A stretch of DNA of 64,000 nucleotides from NCBI RefSeq assembly GCF_030814655.1, contig NZ_JAUSVK010000001.1:6517001-6581000 (forward strand), in the 5' to 3' direction. This DNA is from Labrys monachus. Lineage in GTDB: Bacteria > Pseudomonadota > Alphaproteobacteria > Rhizobiales > Labraceae. The notes under the pieces were generated by a model. It did not search any database and was not told where the DNA came from. It saw nothing but the letters and a program-made list of their open reading frames with translations. A program made the translations under genes and the position numbers. Below are positions 53,191-62,318 of the stretch, piece after piece; position 1 is the first letter of the stretch, and each line of letters begins with the position of its first letter.

Positions 53191-53993
53191 GGGGCGGTCT
53201 CCAAAAGGAACTGGGCGAGGGCGGCGCTGAAATCCCGGCGATAGAGCTCGCGGCTCTCGGCCTTGGGCGTGATGCGGACGAGCCTGGCGGCGGGAATGAG
53301 TGCCGCCAGGGCTTCGGCATGGCTCAGCGGATGGACGGCGTCCCTGGCATGGCCGATCACCAGCGTCGGCACGGCGAGGGCGGCGACCGCCGCGCGCGTC
53401 ACGCCCGGGCCGTCCCGCGATATGCGCGAGAGCAGGGCGGCGGTCACCGGCTGCGGGGAGCGTGCGAAGAAGCCGCGCAGGGAAGCGAGATTGTCGGGCG
53501 CCTGCGCTTCGAGGTCGCGGACGAGGTCGAGGGCCTCGAAGCGGCGCCGTGCCTCGTCGGCGGGAAAACGGGCCAGCAGGTCGCCGACGACGGCGTTGGG
53601 CGCCATGTTGGCGGGCGCGGCCTCGGTGACCCAGGCCGGCCGGGCGAGCACCAGCGCGCGGACGAGGTCGGGCCGGGTCACGGCGAGGCGCAGGGCGATC
53701 GCCGCGCCCATCGAAATGCCGCCGATGGCGAGCGGGGCGAGGCCGAGCGTCTCGATCCAGGCGGCGATGTCCTCGGCGAAGGCGGCGATCGAGAAGCCGG
53801 CGTCATCCCCCGGCTCGGAGGCGCCGTGGCCGCGGCATTCGAGCGTCAGGCAGCGGCCGGGCAGGTCGAAGGGGAAGACCTCGGCGGGCTGGGCCGCGTC
53901 GCCGCACAGCCCGTGCTGGAAGACCATGGGCATGCCGGCGCCCCGATCGGCGACCGCGAGCTTCAGGCCGCCCTGCGCGAAGACGCCGCTCAC
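53187..53993 (-). CDS. Alpha/beta hydrolase
   Basis: The protein has 268 residues and begins with GTG overlapping the upstream isomerase stop (GTGA). The fold marks are MVFQHGLCGDA (oxyanion hole), LECRGHGASEP, and the nucleophile elbow GGISMGAAIALRLAV. The acid is likely in VIGHARDAVHPL; the expected C-terminal His is that of AVHPLSHAEAL or is displaced, since RITPKAESREL lacks the usual GH. It may be a lactonase or esterase acting on a sugar derivative made by the dehydrogenase of the same operon. Confidence 0.82.
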   Translation of the reverse strand: MSGVFAQGGLKLAVADRGAGMPMVFQHGLCGDAAQPAEVFPFDLPGRCLTLECRGHGASEPGDDAGFSIAAFAEDIAAWIETLGLAPLAIGGISMGAAIALRLAVTRPDLVRALVLARPAWVTEAAPANMAPNAVVGDLLARFPADEARRRFEALDLVRDLEAQAPDNLASLRGFFARSPQPVTAALLSRISRDGPGVTRAAVAALAVPTLVIGHARDAVHPLSHAEALAALIPAARLVRITPKAESRELYRRDFSAALAQFLLETAP

Positions 53994-54826
53994 GCGGGAA
54001 GCCCGGCGATCTGCTGCTGCAGGAAGCGGGCGACGTCGGAGGCCTCGCCGGCGGCAAGCCCATGCGTCACCAGCGGGCCGTCGAAGCCGGCATGGGCGAG
54101 GCATTTGAGGTAGTGGTCGTAATCGAGCACGCCGGTGCCGGCGGTGGCGAAGCGCCCCCGCGCGTCGCGGTCCTTGGCATGGGCGAGGGCGATGCGGTCG
54201 GCCAGCAAAGCGATGCCGGCGGCGACGATGCGGCGCTGGGCGTCCAGCGGCTCGGATTCGAACAGATTGGCAGGGTCGAGCACGATTTTGAGCCGCGGAC
54301 TGTTGACCTCGTCGATCAGGCTGCGGGCCTTGGCGGCGGAATTCACGACATTGGCGAGTTCCGGCTCGATGCCGAGATCGACGTCGTGCTCGTCCGCCAC
54401 GGCGACGGCGACCGTCATGGCGTCGAGCAGGTCGCCCCAGGCCTGCGGCGCCTCGTTGTCGGGATGGGCGCGCCACTGATCGTCGGGATCGCGCGTGCCG
54501 GTGCACAGCGTGAGGAGGCGCGTGCCCATCCGATGGGCCGAGCCGGCGATCACCCGGAGCGATTCGTGTCCCCGCGCGCGGACGGCCGGGTCGGGATGGA
54601 TCATGTTGTAGGTCGCGGAGACCGCGACGACGGCGATGCCGTGCTCGATGGCGGCGGCCCGCACCGCATCGGCAGCCTGGTCGGGAATCGCCGACGGCAT
54701 GGAGGCGAGGCCCGAGCACGCCATGTTGTACTGCACGGCCTGGTAGCCGGCGAGCCGGGCGGCGTTCATCACCGCATCCGGCATGGTCCCGCTGAAGGTC
54801 TTGGCGAAGATGCCGAGCTGCATCAC
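53990..54826 (-). CDS. Sugar phosphate isomerase/epimerase, xylose-isomerase-like TIM barrel
   Basis: The protein has 278 residues of the AP endonuclease 2/IolE-YcjR superfamily. LGIFAKTFSGTMPDAVMNAA at the start, VDLGIEPELANVVNSAAKA and LKIVLDPANLFE carry the barrel's metal ligands (Glu, Asp), and ALAHAKDRDARGRFATAGTG gives the later His and Asp. In E. coli, YcjR with the dehydrogenase YcjS epimerises 3-keto-glycosides, a good model for this pair. It overlaps both neighbours by four bases. Confidence 0.82.
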   Translation of the reverse strand: MMQLGIFAKTFSGTMPDAVMNAARLAGYQAVQYNMACSGLASMPSAIPDQAADAVRAAAIEHGIAVVAVSATYNMIHPDPAVRARGHESLRVIAGSAHRMGTRLLTLCTGTRDPDDQWRAHPDNEAPQAWGDLLDAMTVAVAVADEHDVDLGIEPELANVVNSAAKARSLIDEVNSPRLKIVLDPANLFESEPLDAQRRIVAAGIALLADRIALAHAKDRDARGRFATAGTGVLDYDHYLKCLAHAGFDGPLVTHGLAAGEASDVARFLQQQIAGLPA

Positions 54827-55899
54827 AGGTCTCCCGAGACATCCGCCAGGCGGACGGGCCGGCCGGCCTCGGCGGAGCGGGCGATGGCGATCATCGCCCG
54901 GACCGAGGCGGCGCCGTCCTCGATGTCCGCGCCCCGCATCGGCGCGCCGTCGAGGACGACGCTGGCGAAGCCTTCGAGCTGGCGGCGGTAGAAATGGCCG
55001 TCCGCGCCGAGGACGCGCGTCGTCACGGCGTCCTTCTCGCGGAAGATGTCGACCTCGCTGGTCTTGTAGTACCAGGGATTATAGGTCTTGCCGACCACGC
55101 TGCCATTCTCGCCATAGATCTGGAAGCCCTCGTGCCAGTCCATGCGCACGGCGACGGTGAGATCGAGATGGCCGAGCGCGCCGTCGGCGAAGGCGACGTC
55201 GACGAACCAGCAGCGCGCGCCGAAGCGTTCCAGGAAGCGCGCCTCGACTTCCACGATCTCGCCGCCGAAATAGCGGGCGGTGTCGACGAGGTGGCTGCCA
55301 TGGGCGAGCATGTAATAGCGCTCGAGGTCGGCCTTCGGGTCGCCGGCCGGCTTGCGGGCCCGGCTGCTGGTCACGATCAGGGGCTGGACGGCGTCCGTCA
55401 TGGGGTAGCGGTGGGTCGAATCGCAATACCAGGCCTTGAGGGCGAGCATCCGGCCCATTTCGGCGTCGATGAAGTCCCTGGCGGCCTCCAGCCCTGCGTC
55501 GAAGCGCTTCATATGGCCGACCTGCAGCACCTTGCCGCTGGCGGCGACGGCGCGGCGCAGCGTCTCGATCTCCTCGACGCCGGTGCCGATCGGCTTTTCG
55601 CACAGGACGTGCTTGCCGGCCTCCAGCGCGGCGATCGAGGCCGGCACGTGGAAGGCGTCGGAGGTGGCGACGATCACGGCGTCGAGCTCGGGGTCCGCCA
55701 GCATGGCGGCGTAGTCGGAAAAGGTCCGCTCGGGCTTGTGCGTCCAGGCCATGCGCTCCAGCAGATCCGGCGCGACGTCGCAGATGGCATGGAGATCGGC
55801 GTTGCGCGCCTTGGTGCAGCTCTCGAAATGGGCGGCCTGGGCGATCGGCCCGCACCCGAGCACGCCGACCTTCAGGCGGCGGTCATCCTTCTTCGGCAA
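54823..55899 (-). CDS. Gfo/Idh/MocA family oxidoreductase
   Basis: The protein has 358 residues. The N-terminal Rossmann fold has LKVGVLGCGPIAQAAHFESC and the conserved catalytic lysine block HVLCEKPIGTG (Lys near 101). The C-terminal alpha/beta domain includes YMLAHGSHLVDTARYFGGEI with the HxxD pair. These enzymes oxidise sugars or inositols, often at C3, with NAD. It is the first gene of the five-gene operon and faces the ROK repressor across an operator. Confidence 0.9.
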   Translation of the reverse strand: MPKKDDRRLKVGVLGCGPIAQAAHFESCTKARNADLHAICDVAPDLLERMAWTHKPERTFSDYAAMLADPELDAVIVATSDAFHVPASIAALEAGKHVLCEKPIGTGVEEIETLRRAVAASGKVLQVGHMKRFDAGLEAARDFIDAEMGRMLALKAWYCDSTHRYPMTDAVQPLIVTSSRARKPAGDPKADLERYYMLAHGSHLVDTARYFGGEIVEVEARFLERFGARCWFVDVAFADGALGHLDLTVAVRMDWHEGFQIYGENGSVVGKTYNPWYYKTSEVDIFREKDAVTTRVLGADGHFYRRQLEGFASVVLDGAPMRGADIEDGAASVRAMIAIARSAEAGRPVRLADVSGDL

Positions 55900-55923
55900 G
55901 GCGGATTCTCCTTTTCGACGTCT

Positions 55924-55946
55924 ATTTATTTACTATCTAAATTAAT
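55924..55946. promoter_or_regulatory. Palindromic operator between ROK repressor and sugar operon
   Basis: ATTTATTTA-CTATC-TAAATTAAT is a 9-bp inverted repeat with one mismatch per arm and a 5-base spacer, AT-rich in a GC-rich context. It lies 25 bases upstream of the dehydrogenase start. ROK repressors use such TTTA/TAAA half-sites. Confidence 0.6.
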
Positions 55947-56092
55947 TGTGGCAAGTCTTTTGTTGCCCAGGATGGAGTTGGCCATGAGCATGAGGAATCC
56001 GGCGCGTCCCCCGCCCGCCCATAGACAGGCACCTGAGATCGAGGCCATCGGCACGACGCCTCAGGCCGCCTGACACTCCCGAAGTCCGCTCC

Positions 56093-57283
56093 ATGGCCGA
56101 CCAGACCTTCGCCCGCTACGTCAATGAACGGCGCATCCTCACGCAGCTGCGCCTGCAGGGGGCGATGCCGCGCGCCGAACTCGCCCGCCGCCTGTCGCTG
56201 ACGCCGGCCACGATCACCAACCTCGTCGACAACCTCATCGCCGGCGCCCTCGTCGTCGAGCAGCGCGCCGTGCGGGACGACGGCGCACGGCGCGACGTCG
56301 GCCGGCCCGGCGTCGCCATCGCGCTCAATCCGGGCGGGGGCTGCTTCCTCGGCGCCGAGATCGGCGTCGGCGTGGTGCGATTCGCGCTGGTCGACCTTGC
56401 CCTCGGCGTGGTGGACACGCACACCGCCGCTCTCGCCAGCACCGTGACCCCTGCTGCCGCCGCCGGGATCATCGCCGGCCATGTCCGCGATCTCGAACGG
56501 CGCGATCGCCTGGGGGCGGGCCTGCGCTCGGTCGGCATCACCGTGCCCGGCCTGGTGCGCGCGGACGGCTTCGTCGTGCATCTGCCCATCCTGGGCTGGA
56601 AGGAGCAGAACCTGAAGGCGCTGGCCGAGACGGCGCTGGGCCTGCCGGTCTTCGTCGAGAACAACGCCAATGCCGCCGCCTTCGGCGAGGTCTACACCCA
56701 GCCCGGACTGCAGGCCGACACCATCATCTACCTCAAGCTCGGGACCGGCTGCGGCGGCGCCGCCATCGTCAACGGCCGGCTGCTCCGGGGCGCCAGCGGC
56801 ACCGGCAGCGAGTTCGGCCATATGCGCATCCACGGCGCCGGCATCCGCTGCTCCTGCGGGCAGCGGGGGTGCCTGGAAACCTTCGTCAACATCGCCGCGC
56901 TCGACCGGGCCTACAGGCCGGGCCAGGCCTTCGGCGTCGACGGCCTGTCCGCCCTGCCGGCGACGGTGGCCGCGGCTGCATCGGCGGGAGACCGCAGCGC
57001 CGGCGCGGCGATGGACGCGATCGCCGGCGATCTCGCCTTGGGCCTCGTCTCGCTGGTCAACATCTTCAACCCCAGCACGATCGTGCTCGGCGGCTCGATG
57101 CGGCCGGTGCTCGCCGCCCGGCTCGCCGCCATCGGCGACACGGTCGGCGCCGGCATCCTGCCCGGCATGCTCCGGCCGGCGATCCGCCTGTCGACGCTCG
57201 GCGCGATGGAATGCGCGGTCGGCGCCGCCACCATCGCCCATCACCAGGCGCTGGACGTCTCGAACATCGAGATCGGCACATAG
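56093..57283 (+). CDS. ROK family transcriptional repressor
   Basis: The protein has 396 residues. A winged helix-turn-helix (RAELARRLSLTPATITNLVD) precedes a ROK sugar-binding domain: FLGAEIGVGVVRFALVDL in the ATP-loop position (degenerate, no GGTK), the zinc motif CSCGQRGCLE, and FVENNANAAAFGE, in which the kinases' catalytic Asp is Asn. So it should bind sugar without phosphorylating it. It is divergent from the sugar operon and likely represses it until a ligand binds. Confidence 0.88.
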   Translation: MADQTFARYVNERRILTQLRLQGAMPRAELARRLSLTPATITNLVDNLIAGALVVEQRAVRDDGARRDVGRPGVAIALNPGGGCFLGAEIGVGVVRFALVDLALGVVDTHTAALASTVTPAAAAGIIAGHVRDLERRDRLGAGLRSVGITVPGLVRADGFVVHLPILGWKEQNLKALAETALGLPVFVENNANAAAFGEVYTQPGLQADTIIYLKLGTGCGGAAIVNGRLLRGASGTGSEFGHMRIHGAGIRCSCGQRGCLETFVNIAALDRAYRPGQAFGVDGLSALPATVAAAASAGDRSAGAAMDAIAGDLALGLVSLVNIFNPSTIVLGGSMRPVLAARLAAIGDTVGAGILPGMLRPAIRLSTLGAMECAVGAATIAHHQALDVSNIEIGT

Positions 57284-57337
57284 CCGCGCGGAGGGCCGCC
57301 TTGCGCCGGCCTCACAGGCGGGCGCCGGCACGCCCCC

Positions 57338-57778
57338 TCACGACACGTCTTCTTCCACCCGCGTCTGGGCGATCTGCCCGATGCCGCCATTGAGGTGCCG
57401 GGCCGCCGCGTAGCCCAGCGTCGCCGAGGCGAGGCAGAGCAGCACGGACATGGCGACGTTGGCGAGCGCCCGCTCCGGCGCGCCCTGGCGCAGCAGGTCG
57501 AGCGTCTGCAGGCTGAAGGAGGAGAAGGTGGTGAAGCCGCCGCAGATGCCGACCATGAAGAAGAGCCGCCAGGTCTCCGGCAGCGGATGACGCCCGCTGA
57601 TCACCGTCAGGGTGCCGAAGAAGGTGATGGCGAAGGAGCCGGCAATGTTGATGACGATGGTTCCCCACGGCATGGACTGGCTGTAGGGCGCCATCCACAT
57701 GCCGACCCAGTAGCGGGCGACGGTGCCGAGCGCGCCGCCGAGCGCGATCCAGAATGTGGTCAACAGGGAGCCGGGCAT
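57338..57778 (-). CDS. crcB: Fluoride efflux transporter CrcB
   Basis: The protein has 146 residues and four membrane segments, GGAGGCTCC before the ATG. It has the CrcB/Fluc marks: [36 protein letters not shown] (pore Asn) and [20 protein letters not shown], the phenylalanine/threonine fluoride track. It exports fluoride as a dual-topology dimer. It is single-copy here and I saw no fluoride riboswitch in the ~230 bp upstream. Confidence 0.93.
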   Translation of the reverse strand: MPGSLLTTFWIALGGALGTVARYWVGMWMAPYSQSMPWGTIVINIAGSFAITFFGTLTVISGRHPLPETWRLFFMVGICGGFTTFSSFSLQTLDLLRQGAPERALANVAMSVLLCLASATLGYAAARHLNGGIGQIAQTRVEEDVS

Positions 57779-58006
57779 GGAGCCTCCGAGGCATGGGAGC
57801 GAAAGGGTTTCCCGGAACGGCCGGTTGCCGGCCGGCGGTCCCAGGCTTGTCCGGGCGCTTCGGAGGGGGAGATCGATACGAACGCCCGCCGGCGCGAAGC
57901 ACCTGGCAGGAGTCATCAGCCTTGCGGCGGTTTCGGGGAACTCCATCCCCATCAGGCCCGTCGTTTCTACAGCGGCCCGGCGGGAGGCGTCAATCGCCGC
58001 TGCCGG

Positions 58007-58861
58007 TCAAAGCCGGTAGAAGCGGGTCGCATTGCCGCGATAGAGCCTTTCGATCTCGTCCCGCGAGGCCCCCGCGCAGACGCGGTCGACGATGCCGACC
58101 CAGTGCGCATAGCGGATCGCGTGCTCGGAGACCGGCCAGTCGCCGCCGAACATCACGCGCTCGAAGCCGAAGCAGTCGATGGCGTGGCGGATATAGGGGC
58201 TGATCTGTTCCTCGGTCCAGGCGGCGTGGTCGGCCTCGGTCGCGACGCCCGAGATCTTGCATTCGACGTTGGGCTCCTGCGCCAGGGCCTTGAGGTCGCT
58301 CGCCCACGGCTCGAACAGATGGGCCTTGATGCCGGGCTTGGCGATATGGTCCATGACGAAGCGCACCTCCGGGCAGGCCCGGACGAGCGCGATCGCATCC
58401 TTCAGCTGCGGGTGGAAGATGCACAGGTCGAAGGACAGGCCGAAACGCGGGAGAAGCCTGACGCCTTCGACGAAGGAGGGCTGAAGGGCCCAGCCGGGCG
58501 AATCGACATATTTCTGCAGCAGCCAGCGTATGCCCCGGACATGCGGCAGGGCGGCGAGCGCCTCCAGGTCGCCCTCGACGGCGGCGCCCTTGTGGAGCGG
58601 AGCGCAGGCGACCATGCCCCTCAGGCGCTTGTCGCCGCCGATCTCGGCCTCGACCCAGCGCGCCTCGTCGACATGGCCGCCTTCGGCCGCGTCGACTTCG
58701 ACGAAGACGACGCCGTCGACCTCGACGCCGGCCGTCAGGCGCTCGAACTCGGCAAGGCCGTGGGGCTTGTTGAGGAGCGGGTCGTGCCGCATCCAGTCGA
58801 AGCGGATGGCGGCGGGGTCATAGAGGTGGACATGGGCGTCGATGATGGGGAAATCGGGCAT
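58007..58861 (-). CDS. Amidohydrolase family protein, L-fuconolactonase-like
   Basis: The protein has 284 residues of the COG3618 amidohydrolase group: IIDAHVHLYDP carries the metal His-x-His, FVMDHIAKPGI the third block and VMFGGDWPVSEHA the catalytic Asp. Members open sugar lactones (fucono-, rhamnono-) or 2-pyrone dicarboxylate. It stands alone, 228 bp from crcB, and could serve either sugar locus in the window. The substrate is inferred only from family. Confidence 0.85.
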   Translation of the reverse strand: MPDFPIIDAHVHLYDPAAIRFDWMRHDPLLNKPHGLAEFERLTAGVEVDGVVFVEVDAAEGGHVDEARWVEAEIGGDKRLRGMVACAPLHKGAAVEGDLEALAALPHVRGIRWLLQKYVDSPGWALQPSFVEGVRLLPRFGLSFDLCIFHPQLKDAIALVRACPEVRFVMDHIAKPGIKAHLFEPWASDLKALAQEPNVECKISGVATEADHAAWTEEQISPYIRHAIDCFGFERVMFGGDWPVSEHAIRYAHWVGIVDRVCAGASRDEIERLYRGNATRFYRL

Positions 58862-59217
58862 TTTCAGCTCCCTGTGGCGCGTTGCCGGCGCTTGGCGGTC
58901 CTACCGCTACGACGAGCGCGCGGCTGTTGAAAAGGGGGGAGCGCGCGAAGGGGCCGGGTCGCCCCCGAGGCCGGCGGCGACGGCCGCGGGCATGGCGCCC
59001 GCCGGCGGCAGGGAACCGGAGGACGGCGCATCCCGGCCGCATGGCCCGGACGGAACTCTTATAGTGGCGCCATACTGCATGAATATTTATCAAAATTTCC
59101 GCTACTTGCATAATAAACGTGCGGCGCCGGTCCGAGAAAGCAATTTTCCGACCTTCAATTTGCGTCTAAAATCTATTCTTGTCCCTGTTCCCGGAATTTC
59201 GGATCGAACGCTTGAGC
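58862..59217. other. 356-bp divergent intergenic region, no gene seen
   Basis: The left ~190 bp is GC-rich. From about 59,060 to 59,180 it becomes AT-rich (AATATTTATCAAAATTTCC, TAATAAACG), which suggests a promoter for glsA or the amidohydrolase. I could not assign boxes with confidence. Confidence 0.4.
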
Positions 59218-60201
59218 ATGAACATCGCGCCGCCCGACCATAGAGACGAGCTGCAATTTATATTGGACGACGTCTATCGGCGCGGGCTGGATCAACGCGA
59301 CGGTGCGCTCGCCGATTATATTCCGGAGCTGGCGCGGGTCGAGCCGGAATCTTTCGGCATCGCGATCGCGACCGCCAAGGGCAAGGTGTACGCCGTCGGC
59401 GACGCGGAGGTGGCGTTCACGATCCAGTCGGTGTCGAAGGCGTTCGGCTACTGTCTCGCCATCGAGCAGATCGGCCGGGCCCAGGTGCTGCAGCGCGTCG
59501 GCGTCGAGCCGAGCGGCGATGCCTTCAACGCCATCGAGTTCGATCCCCATACGCGCCGCCCCTATAATCCGATGGTGAATGCGGGCGCCATCACGGTGGC
59601 CGGCATTCTCCACGACCGGTTCGGCGATGGCGCCTTCGATTTCATGATGGACCGCTTCTCGCGCGCCGCCGGGCGGCCGCTCGGCTTCGACGAGAAGGTC
59701 TACCGCTCCGAATCGGAGACCGGGCACAGGAACCGGGCGATCGCCCATCTGCTGCTAGCCGGCGGCATCATCTCGGAAGCGGTCGAGGCGATCGTCGATC
59801 TCTATTTCCGGCAGTGCTCGATCCTGGTGACAGCGGTCGACCTCGCCCGCATGGGCGCGACGCTCGCCAATATGGGCGAGAACCCGATGACCGGCGACCA
59901 GGTCTTCGAGCTGCAGGCCGTGCGGGATACCCAGGCCGTGATGTTCTCCTGCGGCATGTACGACTATTCCGGCAATTGGATCTACGACATCGGCATTCCC
60001 GCCAAGAGCGGCGTCGGCGGCGGCATCGTCGGCGTGGTCAACCGCCAGCTCGGCATCGGCACCTATTCGCCGCGCCTCGACCGCAAGGGCAATTCGGTGC
60101 GCGGGGTCGCCGCCGTCGCCGCGCTCTCGGACGAGCTCGGGCTGCACGCTTTCGACTGCACCAATGTGGGGTCGTCCCTGCTCGGCCGCTTCATCACCTG
60201 A
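59218..60201 (+). CDS. glsA: Glutaminase A
   Basis: The protein has 327 residues. It hydrolyses glutamine to glutamate and ammonia. It is a serine beta-lactamase-like glutaminase: the nucleophile Ser-x-x-Lys lies in FTIQSVSKAFGYCL, and NPMVNAGAIT, AHLLLAGGIISEAVEA and FSCGMYDYSGNWIYDIGIPA are conserved. The ATG at 59218 was preferred over a TTG at 59179. It is monocistronic, between the lactonase-like gene and the YeiH exporter. Confidence 0.95.
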   Translation: MNIAPPDHRDELQFILDDVYRRGLDQRDGALADYIPELARVEPESFGIAIATAKGKVYAVGDAEVAFTIQSVSKAFGYCLAIEQIGRAQVLQRVGVEPSGDAFNAIEFDPHTRRPYNPMVNAGAITVAGILHDRFGDGAFDFMMDRFSRAAGRPLGFDEKVYRSESETGHRNRAIAHLLLAGGIISEAVEAIVDLYFRQCSILVTAVDLARMGATLANMGENPMTGDQVFELQAVRDTQAVMFSCGMYDYSGNWIYDIGIPAKSGVGGGIVGVVNRQLGIGTYSPRLDRKGNSVRGVAAVAALSDELGLHAFDCTNVGSSLLGRFIT

Positions 60202-60270
60202 CCGGCGGGTCACTGCACGGATGCCGATCGGGACGAGCCGGGCAGGCTGGACGATGAGTTCCGCCGGGTT

Positions 60271-61332
60271 CTAGGCCACTTTCAGCACGAGGATCAGCGC
60301 GTAGCTGATGGCGCCGAGGCCCAGCAAGGAGAGGATCACCGTCGAGGTGACGCGCGGGCCGGCCTTGGCGACGGCGCGGATGTCGACTGTGAGGCCGAGG
60401 GCCGCCATCGAGAGGATGGTGAGGGTGTTGGCGGCGGAGGCGATCGGCTCCAGCGAGGCCTGCGGCAGCAGGCCGAAGGAGCGCAGCGCCATCATCACCA
60501 GGAAGCCGACGATGAACCAGGGCACGATCTGCCCGAGGGAGGGGCGGGCGCGCACGCTGCCGGCCGCCGCGTCGGCCGCATGCGCCAGCTTGCGCTGGCC
60601 CTCGCCGATGAGGGCGAGCACGAGGATGACCGGGCCGAGCATGAGCACGCGGGTGAGCTTGACGAGCGTGCCGATCTGCACGCTGAGGGCGGCGACCGGC
60701 GCGGTGGCGGCGAGGACCTGGGGCACGGCATAGACCGTGAGGCCGGCGAGCACGCCATATTGTCCCGCCGACAGGCCGAGCGCCGGCACCAGCAGCGGCA
60801 GGCCGATCACCGCGGCGACGCCGAGGACGGCGGTGAAGGCGATCGAGGCCGCCACGTCCTTGCCGTCGGCGCCGATCACCGGCGCGGCGGCGGCGATGGC
60901 GGAGTTGCCGCAGATCGAGTTGCCGCAGGCGACGAGGAGCGCCATGCGATAGGGCAGGCCGAGGCCGCGGCCGATGCCGAAGCTGAACAGGATCGAGGTC
61001 GCCACCACGCCGAAGATGCCGAGGATCAGGGCCGGGCCGGCATCGGCGATGGCCGCGGCGCTGACGGAGGCGCCGAGGAGGACGACGGCGACCTCCAGCA
61101 GCGTCTTGGCCCCGAAGGTGATGCCGTGGCTGAAGCGGGCCGCCGGGCTGGCGAAGGTGCGGATCAGCGCGCCGATGAGGATGGCGAGCACCAGCGCCTC
61201 CAGCCACGCCTTGCCGAAGATACGGGCCTCGACGAGCTGGGCCGCCATCGCCAGGGCGGTGACGACGATGCACAGGCCCAAGCCGGGGACGATGTCGCGA
61301 AGCCTGCCGCTCATGCCGCTCATACCACTCAT
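60271..61332 (-). CDS. YeiH family putative sulfate exporter
   Basis: The protein has 353 residues and about ten membrane helices (UPF0324). SIAGGSA-like blocks read LLVACGNSICGNSAIAAAAP, and SIAFTAVLGVAAVIGLPLLV and LGLTVDIRAVAKAG are typical. The N terminus is a triple MSG repeat, encoded by three 9-bp units each with an ATG, so the true start is ambiguous. It faces a LysR gene across a 98-bp gap with a perfect palindrome, the YeiE-YeiH arrangement known from E. coli, where a sulfite/sulfate link has been proposed. Confidence 0.88.
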   Translation of the reverse strand: MSGMSGMSGRLRDIVPGLGLCIVVTALAMAAQLVEARIFGKAWLEALVLAILIGALIRTFASPAARFSHGITFGAKTLLEVAVVLLGASVSAAAIADAGPALILGIFGVVATSILFSFGIGRGLGLPYRMALLVACGNSICGNSAIAAAAPVIGADGKDVAASIAFTAVLGVAAVIGLPLLVPALGLSAGQYGVLAGLTVYAVPQVLAATAPVAALSVQIGTLVKLTRVLMLGPVILVLALIGEGQRKLAHAADAAAGSVRARPSLGQIVPWFIVGFLVMMALRSFGLLPQASLEPIASAANTLTILSMAALGLTVDIRAVAKAGPRVTSTVILSLLGLGAISYALILVLKVA

Positions 61333-61404
61333 GTCGCACCTTTCGATCCGCTCTGTTTTCGGCCGAAATCGCTGTTCAATCCATTTCGAAATATCGTAGG
61401 TTTC

Positions 61405-61421
61405 GTTCGATCCAATCGAAC
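61405..61421. promoter_or_regulatory. LysR-type operator between yeiH and lysR genes
   Basis: GTTCGAT-CCA-ATCGAAC is a perfect 7-bp inverted repeat and contains a T-N11-A core, the LysR consensus. It ends 9 bases before the regulator's start codon, so it may mediate autorepression and yeiH activation. Confidence 0.6.
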
Positions 61422-61430
61422 GGTTCCGGC

Positions 61431-62318
61431 ATGACCCTCGAACAGCTGCGCATCTTCGTCACCGTCGCCGAGCATGAACACCTCACCCGGGCCGCCGGCA
61501 TGCTGCATCTGACGCCCTCGGCCGTGAGTTCGGCGGTCCGGGTGCTGGAGGAGCGCTACGGTGCGACCTTGTTCCACCGCGTAGGCCGGCGCATCGAGCT
61601 GACCGATGCCGCCCGCGAGTTCCTTCCGGCGGCGCGCGCCACCCTGGCTTCGGCCAAGGCGGCGGAACTGGCGCTGTCGGAGCTCGGCGCCGGCCTGCGT
61701 GGCTCGCTCACGGTGCAGGCGAGCCAGACCATCGCGAGCTATTGGGTGGTGCCGTTCCTGGCGCGCTATCACGACGTCCATCCGGCCATCGACCTCAGGC
61801 TGGAGATCGGCAACACCCAGAGCGTGGCGCAGGCGGTGCTGGAGGGGGAGGCCGATATCGGCTTCATCGAGGGCGCCATCGACGAGCCGGCGCTGTCGTC
61901 GCGGGTGGTGGCGCATGACCGGCTGATCGTGGTGGTGGCGCCCGGCCATGCCTGGGCCGACGGCCGCGAGATCCGCGCCTACGACATCGCCACGGCGCGC
62001 TGGATCATGCGCGAGGCGGGCTCCGGCACGCGCTCCGCCTTCGAGAGCGCGCTCACGGCGCGCGGCGTCGACGCCGCCGCCCTCAACGTCGCGCTGGTGC
62101 TGCCCTCGAACGAGGCGGTGCGCTCGGCGGTGCGCGCCGGGCCCTACGCCACCGTGATGTCGGAGCTCGTCGCCGGGCCGGACCTGCAGGCGGGCCGCCT
62201 CGTCCGCGTCGGCTTCGACATGCCGCCGCGCGCCTTCCGCCTGCTGCGCCACAAGGAACGCTACCGCACGAAGGCCTCGATCATGCTTGAGATGGCGATC
62301 ACGCAGGAGGGCGGGTGA
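61431..62318 (+). CDS. LysR family transcriptional regulator, YeiE-like
   Basis: The protein has 295 residues. The N-terminal helix-turn-helix is EQLRIFVTVAEHEHLTRAAG followed by LTPSAVSSAVRVLEERYGA; the effector domain starts near 90 (GSLTVQASQTIASYWVVPFL). It is divergent from yeiH and probably controls it. The last 20 bases overlap the convergent XRE-type gene. Confidence 0.92.
   Translation: MTLEQLRIFVTVAEHEHLTRAAGMLHLTPSAVSSAVRVLEERYGATLFHRVGRRIELTDAAREFLPAARATLASAKAAELALSELGAGLRGSLTVQASQTIASYWVVPFLARYHDVHPAIDLRLEIGNTQSVAQAVLEGEADIGFIEGAIDEPALSSRVVAHDRLIVVVAPGHAWADGREIRAYDIATARWIMREAGSGTRSAFESALTARGVDAAALNVALVLPSNEAVRSAVRAGPYATVMSELVAGPDLQAGRLVRVGFDMPPRAFRLLRHKERYRTKASIMLEMAITQEGG

Noticed and set aside
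57779-58006. Fluoride riboswitch upstream of crcB
   Set aside because: I looked for the conserved pseudoknot pattern in the 230 bp before crcB and did not see it.
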